From the NCBI RefSeq assembly GCF_018263905.1, contig NZ_JAAFZU010000023.1, positions 1 through 64,000 on the forward strand: 64,000 nt of DNA, in the 5' to 3' direction. Position numbers and translations under genes: made by a program. The notes under the pieces were generated by a model. The model worked only from the letters and a program-made list of their open reading frames with translations. It ran no database searches and was not told where the DNA came from. Shown one piece after another: positions 56,684 through 64,000 of the stretch (position 1 is the stretch's first letter; every line of letters begins with the position of its first letter). This DNA comes from Loktanella sp. SALINAS62. GTDB lineage: Bacteria > Pseudomonadota > Alphaproteobacteria > Rhodobacterales > Rhodobacteraceae.

Positions 56684-56836
56684 CTAATGCTGCATGGCGG
56701 GGAAGGGTTCCACGGGCTGCGTGACTGGCTTGGCCTTTGACCGTCGCGGTGGACGCCTGTTTGAACTTGTTGGAAACGGACCGAAGGCTTCCGCCAGATC
56801 GCTGATGCCTTCGATGACGTAGTCTGTCGTACGCAT
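56684..56836 (-). CDS. Possible small protein upstream of ackA
   Basis: The minus strand encodes 50 residues (MRTTDYVIEGISDLAEAFGPFPTS at the start, then a Pro/Arg/Lys-rich tail). TAGGA lies 9 bases before the ATG. It ends 34 bases before ackA. No family is recognised; coding status is uncertain. Confidence 0.4.
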   Translation of the reverse strand: MRTTDYVIEGISDLAEAFGPFPTSSNRRPPRRSKAKPVTQPVEPFPAMQH

Positions 56837-56862
56837 CGCTGCATTCCTACGGGGTCACGGAT

Positions 56863-57336
56863 TCATTCCAGGGTCGCGTCGAATTCGATCACTGCGCGTC
56901 CGTCGTCTTCGACCGGGGCAATCACGATTTTGCCGTTGCTGATCCCCGATCCCGAAAACTCGACAACCTTGTCAAGAATGTCGCCCTGCTCTTGATCAAT
57001 CGCATAGCCAGCAAGCCTTAGTTCCTCTTCCCACTCTTCCAGCAGTTCGTCGGGATCGCGTTCGGTGGTGAACGAAAACATCCGCAGGGACGATCCGATC
57101 GAACGATCCGTGATGACTTCCATGTCGGCGGGTAGCTCCAGCACCTCTGGCAACCATTCTTGTTGATCCTCTTGGGCGTGCAGCATCATGTGATGGGGCC
57201 AGAACACCATGACGGCGATCAAGAAGCTGCAGATCAAAGCCCGAAGCCCCAGGATGTGCGACTGGATCAGGCGAACGGCGCCATCACGTCGCGCAGCGGG
57301 TCTGCGTGCGGGGTAAGTTGTGTCTGAATAAGTCAT
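56863..57336 (-). CDS. Hypothetical membrane-anchored protein
   Basis: This 157-residue protein has one hydrophobic segment (about 30-50, GLRALICSFLIAVMVFWPHHM) and an acidic, probably periplasmic part with DPDELLEEWEEELRLAGYAI and a possible domain from about 55 to the end. I do not recognise it. The acidic helix resembles small envelope proteins, but no function can be inferred. It may be cotranscribed with the small ORF and ackA downstream. Confidence 0.72.
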   Translation of the reverse strand: MTYSDTTYPARRPAARRDGAVRLIQSHILGLRALICSFLIAVMVFWPHHMMLHAQEDQQEWLPEVLELPADMEVITDRSIGSSLRMFSFTTERDPDELLEEWEEELRLAGYAIDQEQGDILDKVVEFSGSGISNGKIVIAPVEDDGRAVIEFDATLE

Positions 57337-57451
57337 CAGGGAAAGCTAATTCGCCGTCGCGTCTCGGCAATAGGCGACGGCTTCGGCGCACACGTGCTGA
57401 ACAAAAGGCGTTCAAGCGGCGGCCACCGCTCCAATCGCGCCAAGCTAGGGG

Positions 57452-58375
57452 TTAAGACCATGGGCCCGGACGGCTGCGTTTCCCTGCCTTGGGGATGCTC
57501 GTTTTTGAAAGTGGCTTAGATGGCGCAGGCCGGGATTGATCGACCTGCCCCACCATGTCGCGCAAAGCGGCGATGCGGTTTTCGGTCGCAGGGTGGGTCG
57601 CGAATAGGCTGTCGTGCTTGTGCGCGTGCAACGGATTAATAATGAACATATGCGCAGTTGCCGGATTACGTTCTGCTGCCGCGTTATCGATCCGGCTGGC
57701 CCCAGAGGCGATCTTTTCAAGTGCGGATGCCAGCCAGAGCGGATGACCACAGATTTCGGCACCAGCCTTGTCGGCTGCATATTCCCGTGTCCTGCTGATC
57801 GCCATCTGCACCAGCGCAGCGGCGAACGGTGCGGCGATCATCATCAAGATCGTGCCGAAAAGGCCCAGACGCTCGCGCGAACCGCCGAAGAAAAGCGCGA
57901 AATTGGCCAGCATCGAAATCGCACCGGCAAAGGTTGCGGTGACTGTCATGATCGCGGTGTCATGGTTTCGGATGTGGGCGAGTTCGTGCGCGATGACGCC
58001 TGCCAACTCCTCGCGGCTGAGGCTGCGGATCAGGCCGGTTGTCACGGCCACAGCGGCATTGCTGGGGTTCCGTCCCGTTGCAAAGGCATTGGGCTGCGGC
58101 GTGTCGATCAGGTAAACCTTGGGTTCGGGCAGGCCTGCGTTCCGCGCGAGATCTGCGGTCATGGCATAGATCCCCATCCGGTCGCCAGGTTCCAACGGTT
58201 GGGCATTATGCATCCGCAGGACCATCTTGTCCGAATTCCACCAGGTATAGACGTTCATGGCTGCCGCGATGATCAAAGCGATCACAGCCCCGCCCACGCC
58301 GCCCAGCAGATAACCCAACCCCATGAAAAGCGCGGTCATCGCCGCCATCAGCATCGCTGTCTTGAAATAACTCAT
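57452..58375 (-). CDS. htpX: Zinc metalloprotease HtpX
   Basis: This 307-residue M48 membrane protease has N-terminal TM helices, the zinc motif HELAH at 130-134 ([15 protein letters not shown]), two further helices and a conserved [13 protein letters not shown] with the third ligand Glu. HtpX degrades misfolded membrane proteins. ATG 58375 is used. A heat-shock-type promoter (CTTGCA-N15-CCCATAT) lies 38 bases upstream, consistent with RpoH control seen for E. coli htpX. Confidence 0.96.
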   Translation of the reverse strand: MSYFKTAMLMAAMTALFMGLGYLLGGVGGAVIALIIAAAMNVYTWWNSDKMVLRMHNAQPLEPGDRMGIYAMTADLARNAGLPEPKVYLIDTPQPNAFATGRNPSNAAVAVTTGLIRSLSREELAGVIAHELAHIRNHDTAIMTVTATFAGAISMLANFALFFGGSRERLGLFGTILMMIAAPFAAALVQMAISRTREYAADKAGAEICGHPLWLASALEKIASGASRIDNAAAERNPATAHMFIINPLHAHKHDSLFATHPATENRIAALRDMVGQVDQSRPAPSKPLSKTSIPKAGKRSRPGPWS

Positions 58376-58412
58376 CGTCGTCTCCGAACCGTTACCCGCT
58401 GGCACCAACGAA

Positions 58413-58440
58413 ATATGGGTGGGTTATTGCAGGGTGCAAG
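58413..58440 (-). promoter_or_regulatory. Predicted RpoH (heat-shock) promoter of htpX
   Basis: On the minus strand CTTGCA (58440-58435) and CCCATAT (58419-58413) are separated by 15 bases, near the sigma-32 consensus CTTGAA-N13-15-CCCATNT. The placement 38 bases before the htpX ATG is right. Confidence 0.6.
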
Positions 58441-58489
58441 CATTTGCGGTTTCCGGAAAGAAGCAACTCAGCCGAATGTCATCGCTCAC

Positions 58490-58963
58490 TCAAACCGGCA
58501 AATCGCGTTGGTCGGCGATGGCTTCCATGGCGATGTAAGAGGTCACGGTTTCCAATGCCGCGCCGTGAATAAGCCGTTGATAGATTCCGTCGAAATCGTT
58601 CATGTCCTGTGCCACAATCTTCAGCATGTAGTCGTAATCCCCAGCTATACGGAAAACGTCGACAATATTTTCGATACCTAGCACCGTCTTGCGAAAGGTC
58701 TTCAGCCAGTCCGGCGAATGATCCCGCGTGCGCAGCATGACAAAGACCGTCAGGCCAAGCCCGATTTTTCCGTGATCCAGTCGAAGCGTTTGGCCCGTGA
58801 TGATGCCCGCATCCTTTAATCGTGCGATCCGACGCCAACATGCATTTTGCGACAGGCCGACGCGGTCGGCCACGTCGCGCTGGGACAATGATGCGTCCTT
58901 CTGCAGCACCCGCAGAATGGCGGCGTCGATTGAATCAAGAGTATGAGAGGTTGATTGGGTCAT
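58490..58963 (-). CDS. Lrp/AsnC family transcriptional regulator
   Basis: This 157-residue regulator has an N-terminal HTH (SQRDVADRVGLSQNACWRRIARLKDAGII) and a C-terminal RAM domain (FRIAGDYDYMLKIVAQDMNDF). It is divergent from the class V PLP enzyme with a 102-base gap, so it probably regulates that gene pair in response to an amino acid. No effector is identified. Confidence 0.91.
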   Translation of the reverse strand: MTQSTSHTLDSIDAAILRVLQKDASLSQRDVADRVGLSQNACWRRIARLKDAGIITGQTLRLDHGKIGLGLTVFVMLRTRDHSPDWLKTFRKTVLGIENIVDVFRIAGDYDYMLKIVAQDMNDFDGIYQRLIHGAALETVTSYIAMEAIADQRDLPV

Positions 58964-59065
58964 ATGATAGAAAAAGCCGCAAATTATGCATGATTTAGGT
59001 AATGATCATAGCAGATTGATAAGGCAATGTCTCATGCAACCGGAACAAACTGCGAGACTTGACCC

Positions 59066-60502
59066 ATGGACGACCTTACTGACCTGTACGACCGGTTTCG
59101 CAACGATCTGATGCAGAACGGTGCAATCAAAGCCCTGCAATCAGGCCTGATCGGAGAAGGCGCGATGGTGCCCGGTCCCGGTGGGCCGCAGCCGTTGATT
59201 TATGCCGATTACGTAGCGTCGGGCCGTGCGCTGAAGCAGATCGAAGACGCTGTGGTCCGGGACGTGCTGCCCTACTACTCCAACGCCCATACCGAGGCGT
59301 CGTTTTGCGGGCGTCACATGAACCACCTGCGGGCCAAGGCGCGGCATATCGTGGGCGCGGCTTGCGGTGCGGATGACAATCATGCGGTGATTTTCGCCGG
59401 CGCAGGAGCAACCGCAGGGCTGTCGAAACTGACTCGCCTGTTGGGGATCGATACGATGCTGGCAGAAGGGCAGCGCCCGCTGGTGCTGATCGGTCCGTAC
59501 GAGCATCATTCCAACATCCTGCCTTGGCGCGAATCCGGCGCCGAAGTGATCGAGATTACCGAAGCCACCACCGGCGGACCGGACATGGACGATTTGGTCG
59601 CGCACCTAGATGCGGGCAAAGGGCGTCCGATCATCGGTGCCTTTTCTGCCGCATCGAACGTGACCGGCATCGTCAGCGACGTTGCCGTGATTACCCGGAT
59701 TCTCAAGGATCGTGGCGCAATCAGCATCTGGGATTATGCGGGCGGCGGCCCCTACCTGCCGATCGACATGGGTTTGGGCATGGATGCCGTGGCTATATCG
59801 CCGCACAAATTCATCGGCGGCCCCGGCGCATCGGGTGTTCTGATCATGCGCCGCGACGCTGTCAAACGCGACCGGCCGACCAGCCCCGGCGGCGGCACCG
59901 TCCGGTTCGTGTCGCCTTGGGTGCAGGACTATTTGCTTGATGTCGTCACACGCGAGGAAACCGGCACACCAAACGTGATCGGCGATATCCGCGCTGCGCT
60001 GTGCTTCGTTGTAAAAGACGCGATTGGTGCGGGCCGTATGGCGAACCGATTGGAAAATCACCGACAAAGGGCGCGCACAGCGTGGCGCGGTCTTGCGGGA
60101 CTGACCCTTCTGGGCAACCCGGATGCGCCAGCCCTGCCGATCTTTTCGTTTCTGATCCGCGATGCCGATGGCGCGGTGGTGCATCCCCAGCTTGTCTGTC
60201 GCGTCCTGTCGGATCATTTCGGCATTCAGGCGCGCGGCGGGTGCGCCTGCGCTGGCCCTTACGCCCACCGGCTGCTGGGGATTGATCGCGCGCAATCAGA
60301 CCGGTTGCGGGCGGATATTCTTGCGGGCCATGAGATCGCAAAACCGGGCTGGACCAGACTCGCATTTTCCGCCCTGATGGAGGATGCCAAAGCCGACCGG
60401 ATCATTGACGCAGTCGCCCGCGTCGCCCGCGATCCAGATGTCTACACCCGCGATTACACCGTGGATGAAAGCACGGCGCGTTTTTCGCCGAAAGCCGCTT
60501 GA
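59066..60502 (+). CDS. Class V aminotransferase-fold PLP enzyme (cysteine desulfurase-like)
   Basis: This 478-residue enzyme has the class V PLP site with Lys248 in ISPHKFIGGPG, YEHHSNILPW, SAASNVTGIVSD, and WDYAGGG. A C-terminal RGGCACAGPYAHRLL (Cys393, Cys395) resembles the persulfide/active-cysteine loop of cysteine desulfurases. Whether it is a C-S lyase, a desulfurase or an aminotransferase is open. Its TGA overlaps the ATG of the amidotransferase gene (TGATG), and a divergent AsnC-type regulator is next to it. Confidence 0.87.
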   Translation: MDDLTDLYDRFRNDLMQNGAIKALQSGLIGEGAMVPGPGGPQPLIYADYVASGRALKQIEDAVVRDVLPYYSNAHTEASFCGRHMNHLRAKARHIVGAACGADDNHAVIFAGAGATAGLSKLTRLLGIDTMLAEGQRPLVLIGPYEHHSNILPWRESGAEVIEITEATTGGPDMDDLVAHLDAGKGRPIIGAFSAASNVTGIVSDVAVITRILKDRGAISIWDYAGGGPYLPIDMGLGMDAVAISPHKFIGGPGASGVLIMRRDAVKRDRPTSPGGGTVRFVSPWVQDYLLDVVTREETGTPNVIGDIRAALCFVVKDAIGAGRMANRLENHRQRARTAWRGLAGLTLLGNPDAPALPIFSFLIRDADGAVVHPQLVCRVLSDHFGIQARGGCACAGPYAHRLLGIDRAQSDRLRADILAGHEIAKPGWTRLAFSALMEDAKADRIIDAVARVARDPDVYTRDYTVDESTARFSPKAA

Positions 60503-61301
60503 TGTGCCGGTTTCTCGCATGGACCGGGGCGCCCCGCTACCTTGACGCATTCGTGCTGAACGGTGACCGGTCCCTTATCGTTCAGAGCCGCGGCGCGTTG
60601 ATTGGCAAAACGCCCCTGAATGCCGACGGCTTCGGCCTTGCATGGTATGGCGAGCGCGAAACGCCCTGTATCTACAAGGATGTGAACCCCGCCTGGTCGG
60701 ATGCGAACCTCGAACAGATATCACGGCACACCCGATCCGGTCATTTTCTGGCACATGTGCGGGCCTCGACATCGATGGCGACGTCGCGCAACAATTGCCA
60801 TCCGTTCAGTCTTGGCCGGTGGAGTTTCATGCACAATGGTCAAGTGGGCGGGCATCTGAGGCTACGGCAGGACCTTGACGGCATGATACCGGCGGACTGC
60901 TATGCGCACCGGTTTGGCGCCACCGACAGCGAGGCGATATTTCTGATCGCCGCCGGTTATGGTCTGGACCGCGATCCCATCGGGGCCATGATGCAAGCGG
61001 TGGGCGACGTCGAATCCCTGTCACGCGCCAAAGGCGATACGCCCCATATGCGGTTTGCAGCCTGTTGGAGCGATGGACGAACACTTTACGCCGCCCGATA
61101 TGCGTCCGACCGATTCCCCCCAGCCTGTTCTATCAAGTCCGTGCTGACGGCATCGTCCTGTGCTCTGAACCGCTGGATGGCGGCACCGCTCCGTGGACCG
61201 AGGTCGAGGCCGGCACAGCGATCGAAGTGGAGGGCAAAACTGTCAGACGGCATCGCTTTCAGCCAATGACTGCTAACCTTGAAACCGGAACCGTCACCTG
61301 A
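60502..61301 (+). CDS. Class II glutamine amidotransferase (EgtC-like), frameshifted
   Basis: This Ntn-hydrolase has the nucleophile Cys2 right after the start (MCRFLAWTGAP), FGLAWYGE, LAHVRASTS and the NNCHPF/FMHNGQVGG block of class II amidotransferases such as EgtC/YafJ. The original frame stops at 61269. From the six-C run near 61115-61121, the sequence that fits the family (SLFYQVRADGIVLCSEPLDGG) lies in the next frame, ending at 61301, as if one C were missing. So it is a broken gene or a sequencing error. It is translationally coupled to the PLP enzyme. Confidence 0.8.
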
Positions 61302-61336
61302 TCACCCCGCAAAGGGCCAGCACGCTTTGATCCGTT

Positions 61337-62074
61337 TCAGGGGGCCGGACTGACAAGCTTTTCCAAAGTGGCGAACAACAACAGGCTCATGGCCGCAAGT
61401 ACGGACAGGGCTGCAAACATCAGGTCGGTCTGCCCCCGCCCATTCGACATAAGCATCAGATAGCCCAGACCGCGCGAAGACCCGACCCATTCCCCGATGA
61501 TCACGGCAAAGGGCGCGTAAACTATGGCGAGCCGGAGGCCCGAGATCAGCGCCGGAAGAGCATTCGGGACCTGTAGCAGGAACAACCGCCGCAGCGGCGT
61601 TGCGCGCATCTGATGTGCCAGATCCACCAGCGGCGCTGGCAGTCGCATGAGCCCATCGAAAAACGCCGATGTGACGGGGAAATAGATAACCAGCATGACG
61701 ATCACGATTTTTGACGTCCCACCATAGCCCAGCCATAGCGTCAGGATTGGCGCCAATGCAAAGACCGGCACCGCCTGTGCAAAGATCAGCATGGGGCGCA
61801 GCATCAGCCGCGCCACAGGCGACAAGGCAAGGTTCAACGCCGTGGCCACACCAAGCGCCACCCCTGCCGCCATTCCGACCAAAAGGTTGGTCGCGGTGAA
61901 CCGGGCGTGCTCTGCCAGAAGCGCGGCGTTGACCCACAAAGCTTCACCAACGCGTATCGGGCTGGGCAGAATGAAATGCGGCACGTCCGTCAGCCAGACC
62001 ACGACCTGCCAAATGCTCAGGGCGACAGCCAAAGCCAATAGGGCGCGCAGGGGGGCAGCATTCAGCCAGCGCAT
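61337..62074 (-). CDS. ABC transporter permease, thiamine-precursor type (ThiX-like)
   Basis: This 245-residue permease has six hydrophobic helices and the binding-protein-dependent transport signature around AHQMRATPLRRLFLLQVPNALPALISGLRLA (EAA-like loop). The order ThiY-like protein, TenA, ATPase and permease suggests uptake of a hydroxymethylpyrimidine or formylaminopyrimidine precursor of thiamine. Its start overlaps the ATPase gene by 13 bases. Confidence 0.88.
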   Translation of the reverse strand: MRWLNAAPLRALLALAVALSIWQVVVWLTDVPHFILPSPIRVGEALWVNAALLAEHARFTATNLLVGMAAGVALGVATALNLALSPVARLMLRPMLIFAQAVPVFALAPILTLWLGYGGTSKIVIVMLVIYFPVTSAFFDGLMRLPAPLVDLAHQMRATPLRRLFLLQVPNALPALISGLRLAIVYAPFAVIIGEWVGSSRGLGYLMLMSNGRGQTDLMFAALSVLAAMSLLLFATLEKLVSPAP

Positions 62075-62790
62075 GCGACTTTACCAGTCAGGCGGGCCAA
62101 AAGTGCGGCCTGTGCAGCCAGTAGCGCTGGCGCCCGAAAGTCGCGTGGGGTGAACCCATCGGGTAGCGACAACATCTCGGACCCGTCCGGCCCCAAGAGC
62201 CAAGCACGATCCGACAATCGCAGCGCTTCGAGTGGATCATGGGTAATCAGGATGACTGTGCGTCCCTTAAGCAATTTGGCCGCAAGGTCCTGCATCGCCA
62301 GCCGGGTGGCGGTATCGAGTGCAGAGAATGGTTCGTCCAGCACAACCACCGGCGCGTCCTCTATCAGCACGCGGGCCAGCGCCACGCGTTGACGCTGCCC
62401 CCCCGACAGTTCGGACGGTCGACGATGCGCCAGCCCGGCCAGCCCCACCTGTTCCAGCAGCGCGCGGGCGCGCGATCTGTCCGGCCGTGCCCCGCGCAGT
62501 CTTGCGCCGATGGTAACATTTTGAACCGCATCCGCCCACGGCATAAGCTGTCCGGACTGCGCCAGCAGCGCGACACGTCCGGTCAAGGGCACGCCATCGC
62601 CCGTTTGCAGCCTACCGCGTAGATGCTGCGTGCCCGGCAAACCCGCAACAAGCCGTGCGATGGTGGATTTGCCGACCCCGGACGGCCCAAGCAGGCAGGA
62701 CCACCGCCGGGCGGGGATCTCTAGCGCCAGATTGCGGATCAATGCGGCGTCGCCAATCCACAAGTCGCCACGCACATCAAGCGACGTCAT
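62062..62790 (-). CDS. ABC transporter ATP-binding protein (ThiZ-like)
   Basis: This 242-residue ATPase has Walker A GPSGVGKST, Q-loop LAQSGQLMPWADAV, signature LSGGQRQRVALARVL, Walker B VVVLDEPFSALD and H-loop ITHDPLEAL, all intact. It energises the adjacent permease. It starts at 62790, overlapping the tenA stop by 4 bases. The thiamine-precursor substrate is inferred from TenA next door. Confidence 0.92.
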   Translation of the reverse strand: MTSLDVRGDLWIGDAALIRNLALEIPARRWSCLLGPSGVGKSTIARLVAGLPGTQHLRGRLQTGDGVPLTGRVALLAQSGQLMPWADAVQNVTIGARLRGARPDRSRARALLEQVGLAGLAHRRPSELSGGQRQRVALARVLIEDAPVVVLDEPFSALDTATRLAMQDLAAKLLKGRTVILITHDPLEALRLSDRAWLLGPDGSEMLSLPDGFTPRDFRAPALLAAQAALLARLTGKVACAG

Positions 62791-63461
62791 GTGCCGTTGA
62801 ACCCCATCTGCCAAAAGCCGACTTCGAGCCGCGTGGCCGTGGCAAAGCGCTGCGACAAGTGTTTGGCGCGCGGCAGGCTGGTCCAGTCCGGCCCCAGCCG
62901 ATGCAAAAGCGCACCGTCGATCAGCGCGCCGACATTCCCGCACAGGGCTTGATATTCTGCACCGGCATAGGTCTCTATCCACTCGGAATAGGGTCCGCCA
63001 CTGCCCGAAAGCCGCGCGCCGATTTCACCGTAGCCCAGCACACAAGGGGCGAGGGCCGCCATCAGGTCAAGAAAATCGCCCGAATATCCAGCGTCCAACA
63101 CGTAGCGGGTGTAGGCGAGGTTCGCAGGCGCCTCTTCTGTCGCTTCCAGTGCGGCGGCATTGATGCCTTCACGGGCACAGATCTGCACATGCAGCGGCAT
63201 TTCATGATGCACCAGCGCCTGCACAGTGGCCGACGCCGCCTGCATTTCTGCCAATGTTTCGGCCTTTGCTGCTGCCAACGCCCATGCCCGGGCAAAGTGG
63301 ATCAGAAAGACGTAATCCTGACGGAGATAGTGCAGGAAACGCGGACGCGGCAAGGTGCCGGTCCGCAGCCCTTCGACAAAAGCATGGTGGGTATAGGCAT
63401 TCCAATGATCCGCCTCGGCGCGCCAGTGGCCAAAGGCCGTTCCATAATCAGGTGCGATCAT
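62787..63461 (-). CDS. tenA: Thiaminase II / aminopyrimidine aminohydrolase TenA
   Basis: This 224-residue enzyme hydrolyses aminomethyl-pyrimidine breakdown products of thiamine to HMP for salvage. Cys140 in LAPCVLGYGEIG is the expected nucleophile, and the C-terminal RLEVGFWQMGF holds the catalytic Glu. The tenA position between the binding protein and the transporter genes marks the cluster as pyrimidine salvage. It overlaps the upstream gene by 4 bases. Confidence 0.95.
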   Translation of the reverse strand: MIAPDYGTAFGHWRAEADHWNAYTHHAFVEGLRTGTLPRPRFLHYLRQDYVFLIHFARAWALAAAKAETLAEMQAASATVQALVHHEMPLHVQICAREGINAAALEATEEAPANLAYTRYVLDAGYSGDFLDLMAALAPCVLGYGEIGARLSGSGGPYSEWIETYAGAEYQALCGNVGALIDGALLHRLGPDWTSLPRAKHLSQRFATATRLEVGFWQMGFNGT

Positions 63462-64000
63462 GGACGCTTCGCTGTCAGGTCAATGGCAAGATCATCCACG
63501 GAAAGCCCGCCCTGTGTCGCGCCGCGTTCGGCCAGAAACGCCTCGAACCGGGCATAGCGTCCGGCGTCCATCGCGGCAGGCCGGGTGGCAAAGCGCGGCC
63601 ATGTGTCATCCCATGCAAGCGTATTCAATTCTGTCTGCAGCTCGGACGCCGTGGCCGCGAACTTGTCCCATGCGTCGTCAGGGTTGTTGAGGATATAGCC
63701 AGCCGCACGTTCAGTCGCATCCAGAAAACGTGCGATGGCATCGGCGTCCATCCGTTCCGGATTGGCGACATAAATCAGCTCGTCATAGGCGGGCACGCCG
63801 TCGGCCTCTGGGTAAAAACAGCGCCCCTTGGTGCCTTCGATCTGCAATTGGTTCAGCTCAAAATTGCGAAACGCCCCAATCACAGCATCGACCTGACCCG
63901 ACATCAGCGCAGGCGAAATCGACCACCCGATGTTGATCTGCTCTGCATCGTCCGGGGCCATATCGTGATGGGCCAGCATCGCGTCCAGCATGACCTCTTG
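63458..64000 (-). CDS. ABC transporter substrate-binding protein (ThiY/NMT1-like), C-terminal part
   Basis: This fragment of 180 residues continues beyond the right edge. It looks like the C-terminal half of the NMT1/ThiY family: INIGWSISPALMSGQVDAVIGAFRNFELNQ, which contains the conserved effector-binding region, then AAGYILNNPDDAW. ThiY proteins bind formylaminopyrimidine, the precursor TenA would act on. Operon position (before tenA) supports this; a TPP riboswitch would be expected outside the window. Confidence 0.85.
   Translation of the reverse strand, partial: QEVMLDAMLAHHDMAPDDAEQINIGWSISPALMSGQVDAVIGAFRNFELNQLQIEGTKGRCFYPEADGVPAYDELIYVANPERMDADAIARFLDATERAAGYILNNPDDAWDKFAATASELQTELNTLAWDDTWPRFATRPAAMDAGRYARFEAFLAERGATQGGLSVDDLAIDLTAKRP

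Noticed and set aside
56686-56711. GGAAC-N17-CATT before ackA (minus strand) as an EcfG promoter
   Set aside because: The mismatch is in the conserved G of CGTT, and such one-off matches occur often by chance.
1-64000. tRNA, rRNA, CRISPR, insertion sequences or prophage
   Set aside because: I looked at all gaps for T-loop motifs, repeat-spacer patterns and transposase or integrase frames and saw none; a tRNAscan or ISfinder run would be decisive.

Overview
The window looks like a chromosomal segment of an alphaproteobacterium of the order Rhodobacterales, most likely the Roseobacter group (Loktanella/Yoonia-like). I infer this from the moderately high GC, the gene content (DUF6473, DUF1491, DUF3429, HIG1-like twin-TM protein, Hint/RTX protein, COQ9) and several hallmark blocks: chvI-chvG-hprK-rapZ-EIIA-HPr opposite pckA, the lepB-rnc-era-recO block, rsh-rpoZ-folK, and a PhyR-NepR-EcfG general stress locus. 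No species assignment is possible without a search. The region is dense, ordinary chromosome: I see no insertion sequence, prophage, CRISPR array, rRNA or convincing tRNA.

Layout. 0-10 kb: 5' end of tuf, parC, a secreted SH3b protein, an SDR, a B12 adenosyltransferase, etfBA, a DUF6473 protein, 3-hydroxybutyryl-CoA dehydrogenase and an acyltransferase. 9.5-16 kb: a carbon/envelope regulatory block (HPr, EIIA, RapZ, HprK, ChvG, ChvI) divergent from pckA. 17-19 kb: an acyl-CoA dehydrogenase with a long N-terminal extension, probably methylsuccinyl-CoA dehydrogenase of the ethylmalonyl-CoA pathway; ETF and the B12 adenosyltransferase nearby fit that pathway. 19-29 kb: a long minus-strand housekeeping run (folK, rpoZ, rsh, DUF2062, pdxJ, deaminase, acpS, lepB, rnc, era, DUF1491, recO, DUF421) with many start/stop overlaps. 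29-42 kb: NYN protein, an orphan peptide-binding protein, ispH, a cupin, DUF3429/methyltransferase/rnhA/TRIC operon, quinone oxidoreductase/COQ9, rpsU, a Crp/Fnr regulator, HVA1/topoisomerase IB, DUF2254, alanine dehydrogenase and its Lrp-type regulator.

42-46 kb is the general stress response (GSR) core: phyR facing nepR-ecfG-histidine kinase. nepR is only 51 codons. The phyR/nepR gap holds two perfect, interlocked EcfG-type promoters (GGAAC-N16/17-CGTT), one for each direction. The same motif appears upstream of the SH3b gene and upstream of HVA1/topoisomerase IB, which suggests a local regulon. The HVA1 leader also carries a perfect 11-bp hairpin whose loop exposes an anti-Shine-Dalgarno stretch. 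The GSR kinase has a badly eroded ATP-binding domain.

46-64 kb: mscL, ytoQ, pheT, a Hint/RTX protein, corA, a zinc-ribbon protein, acetate kinase/phosphoketolase (an acetyl-phosphate route to acetate and ATP), htpX with a heat-shock (RpoH-type) promoter, an AsnC-type regulator divergent from a class V PLP enzyme coupled to a class II amidotransferase whose reading frame is broken in a C-run, and finally a thiamine-precursor salvage operon (ThiY-like binding protein, TenA, ATPase, permease) that runs off the right edge.
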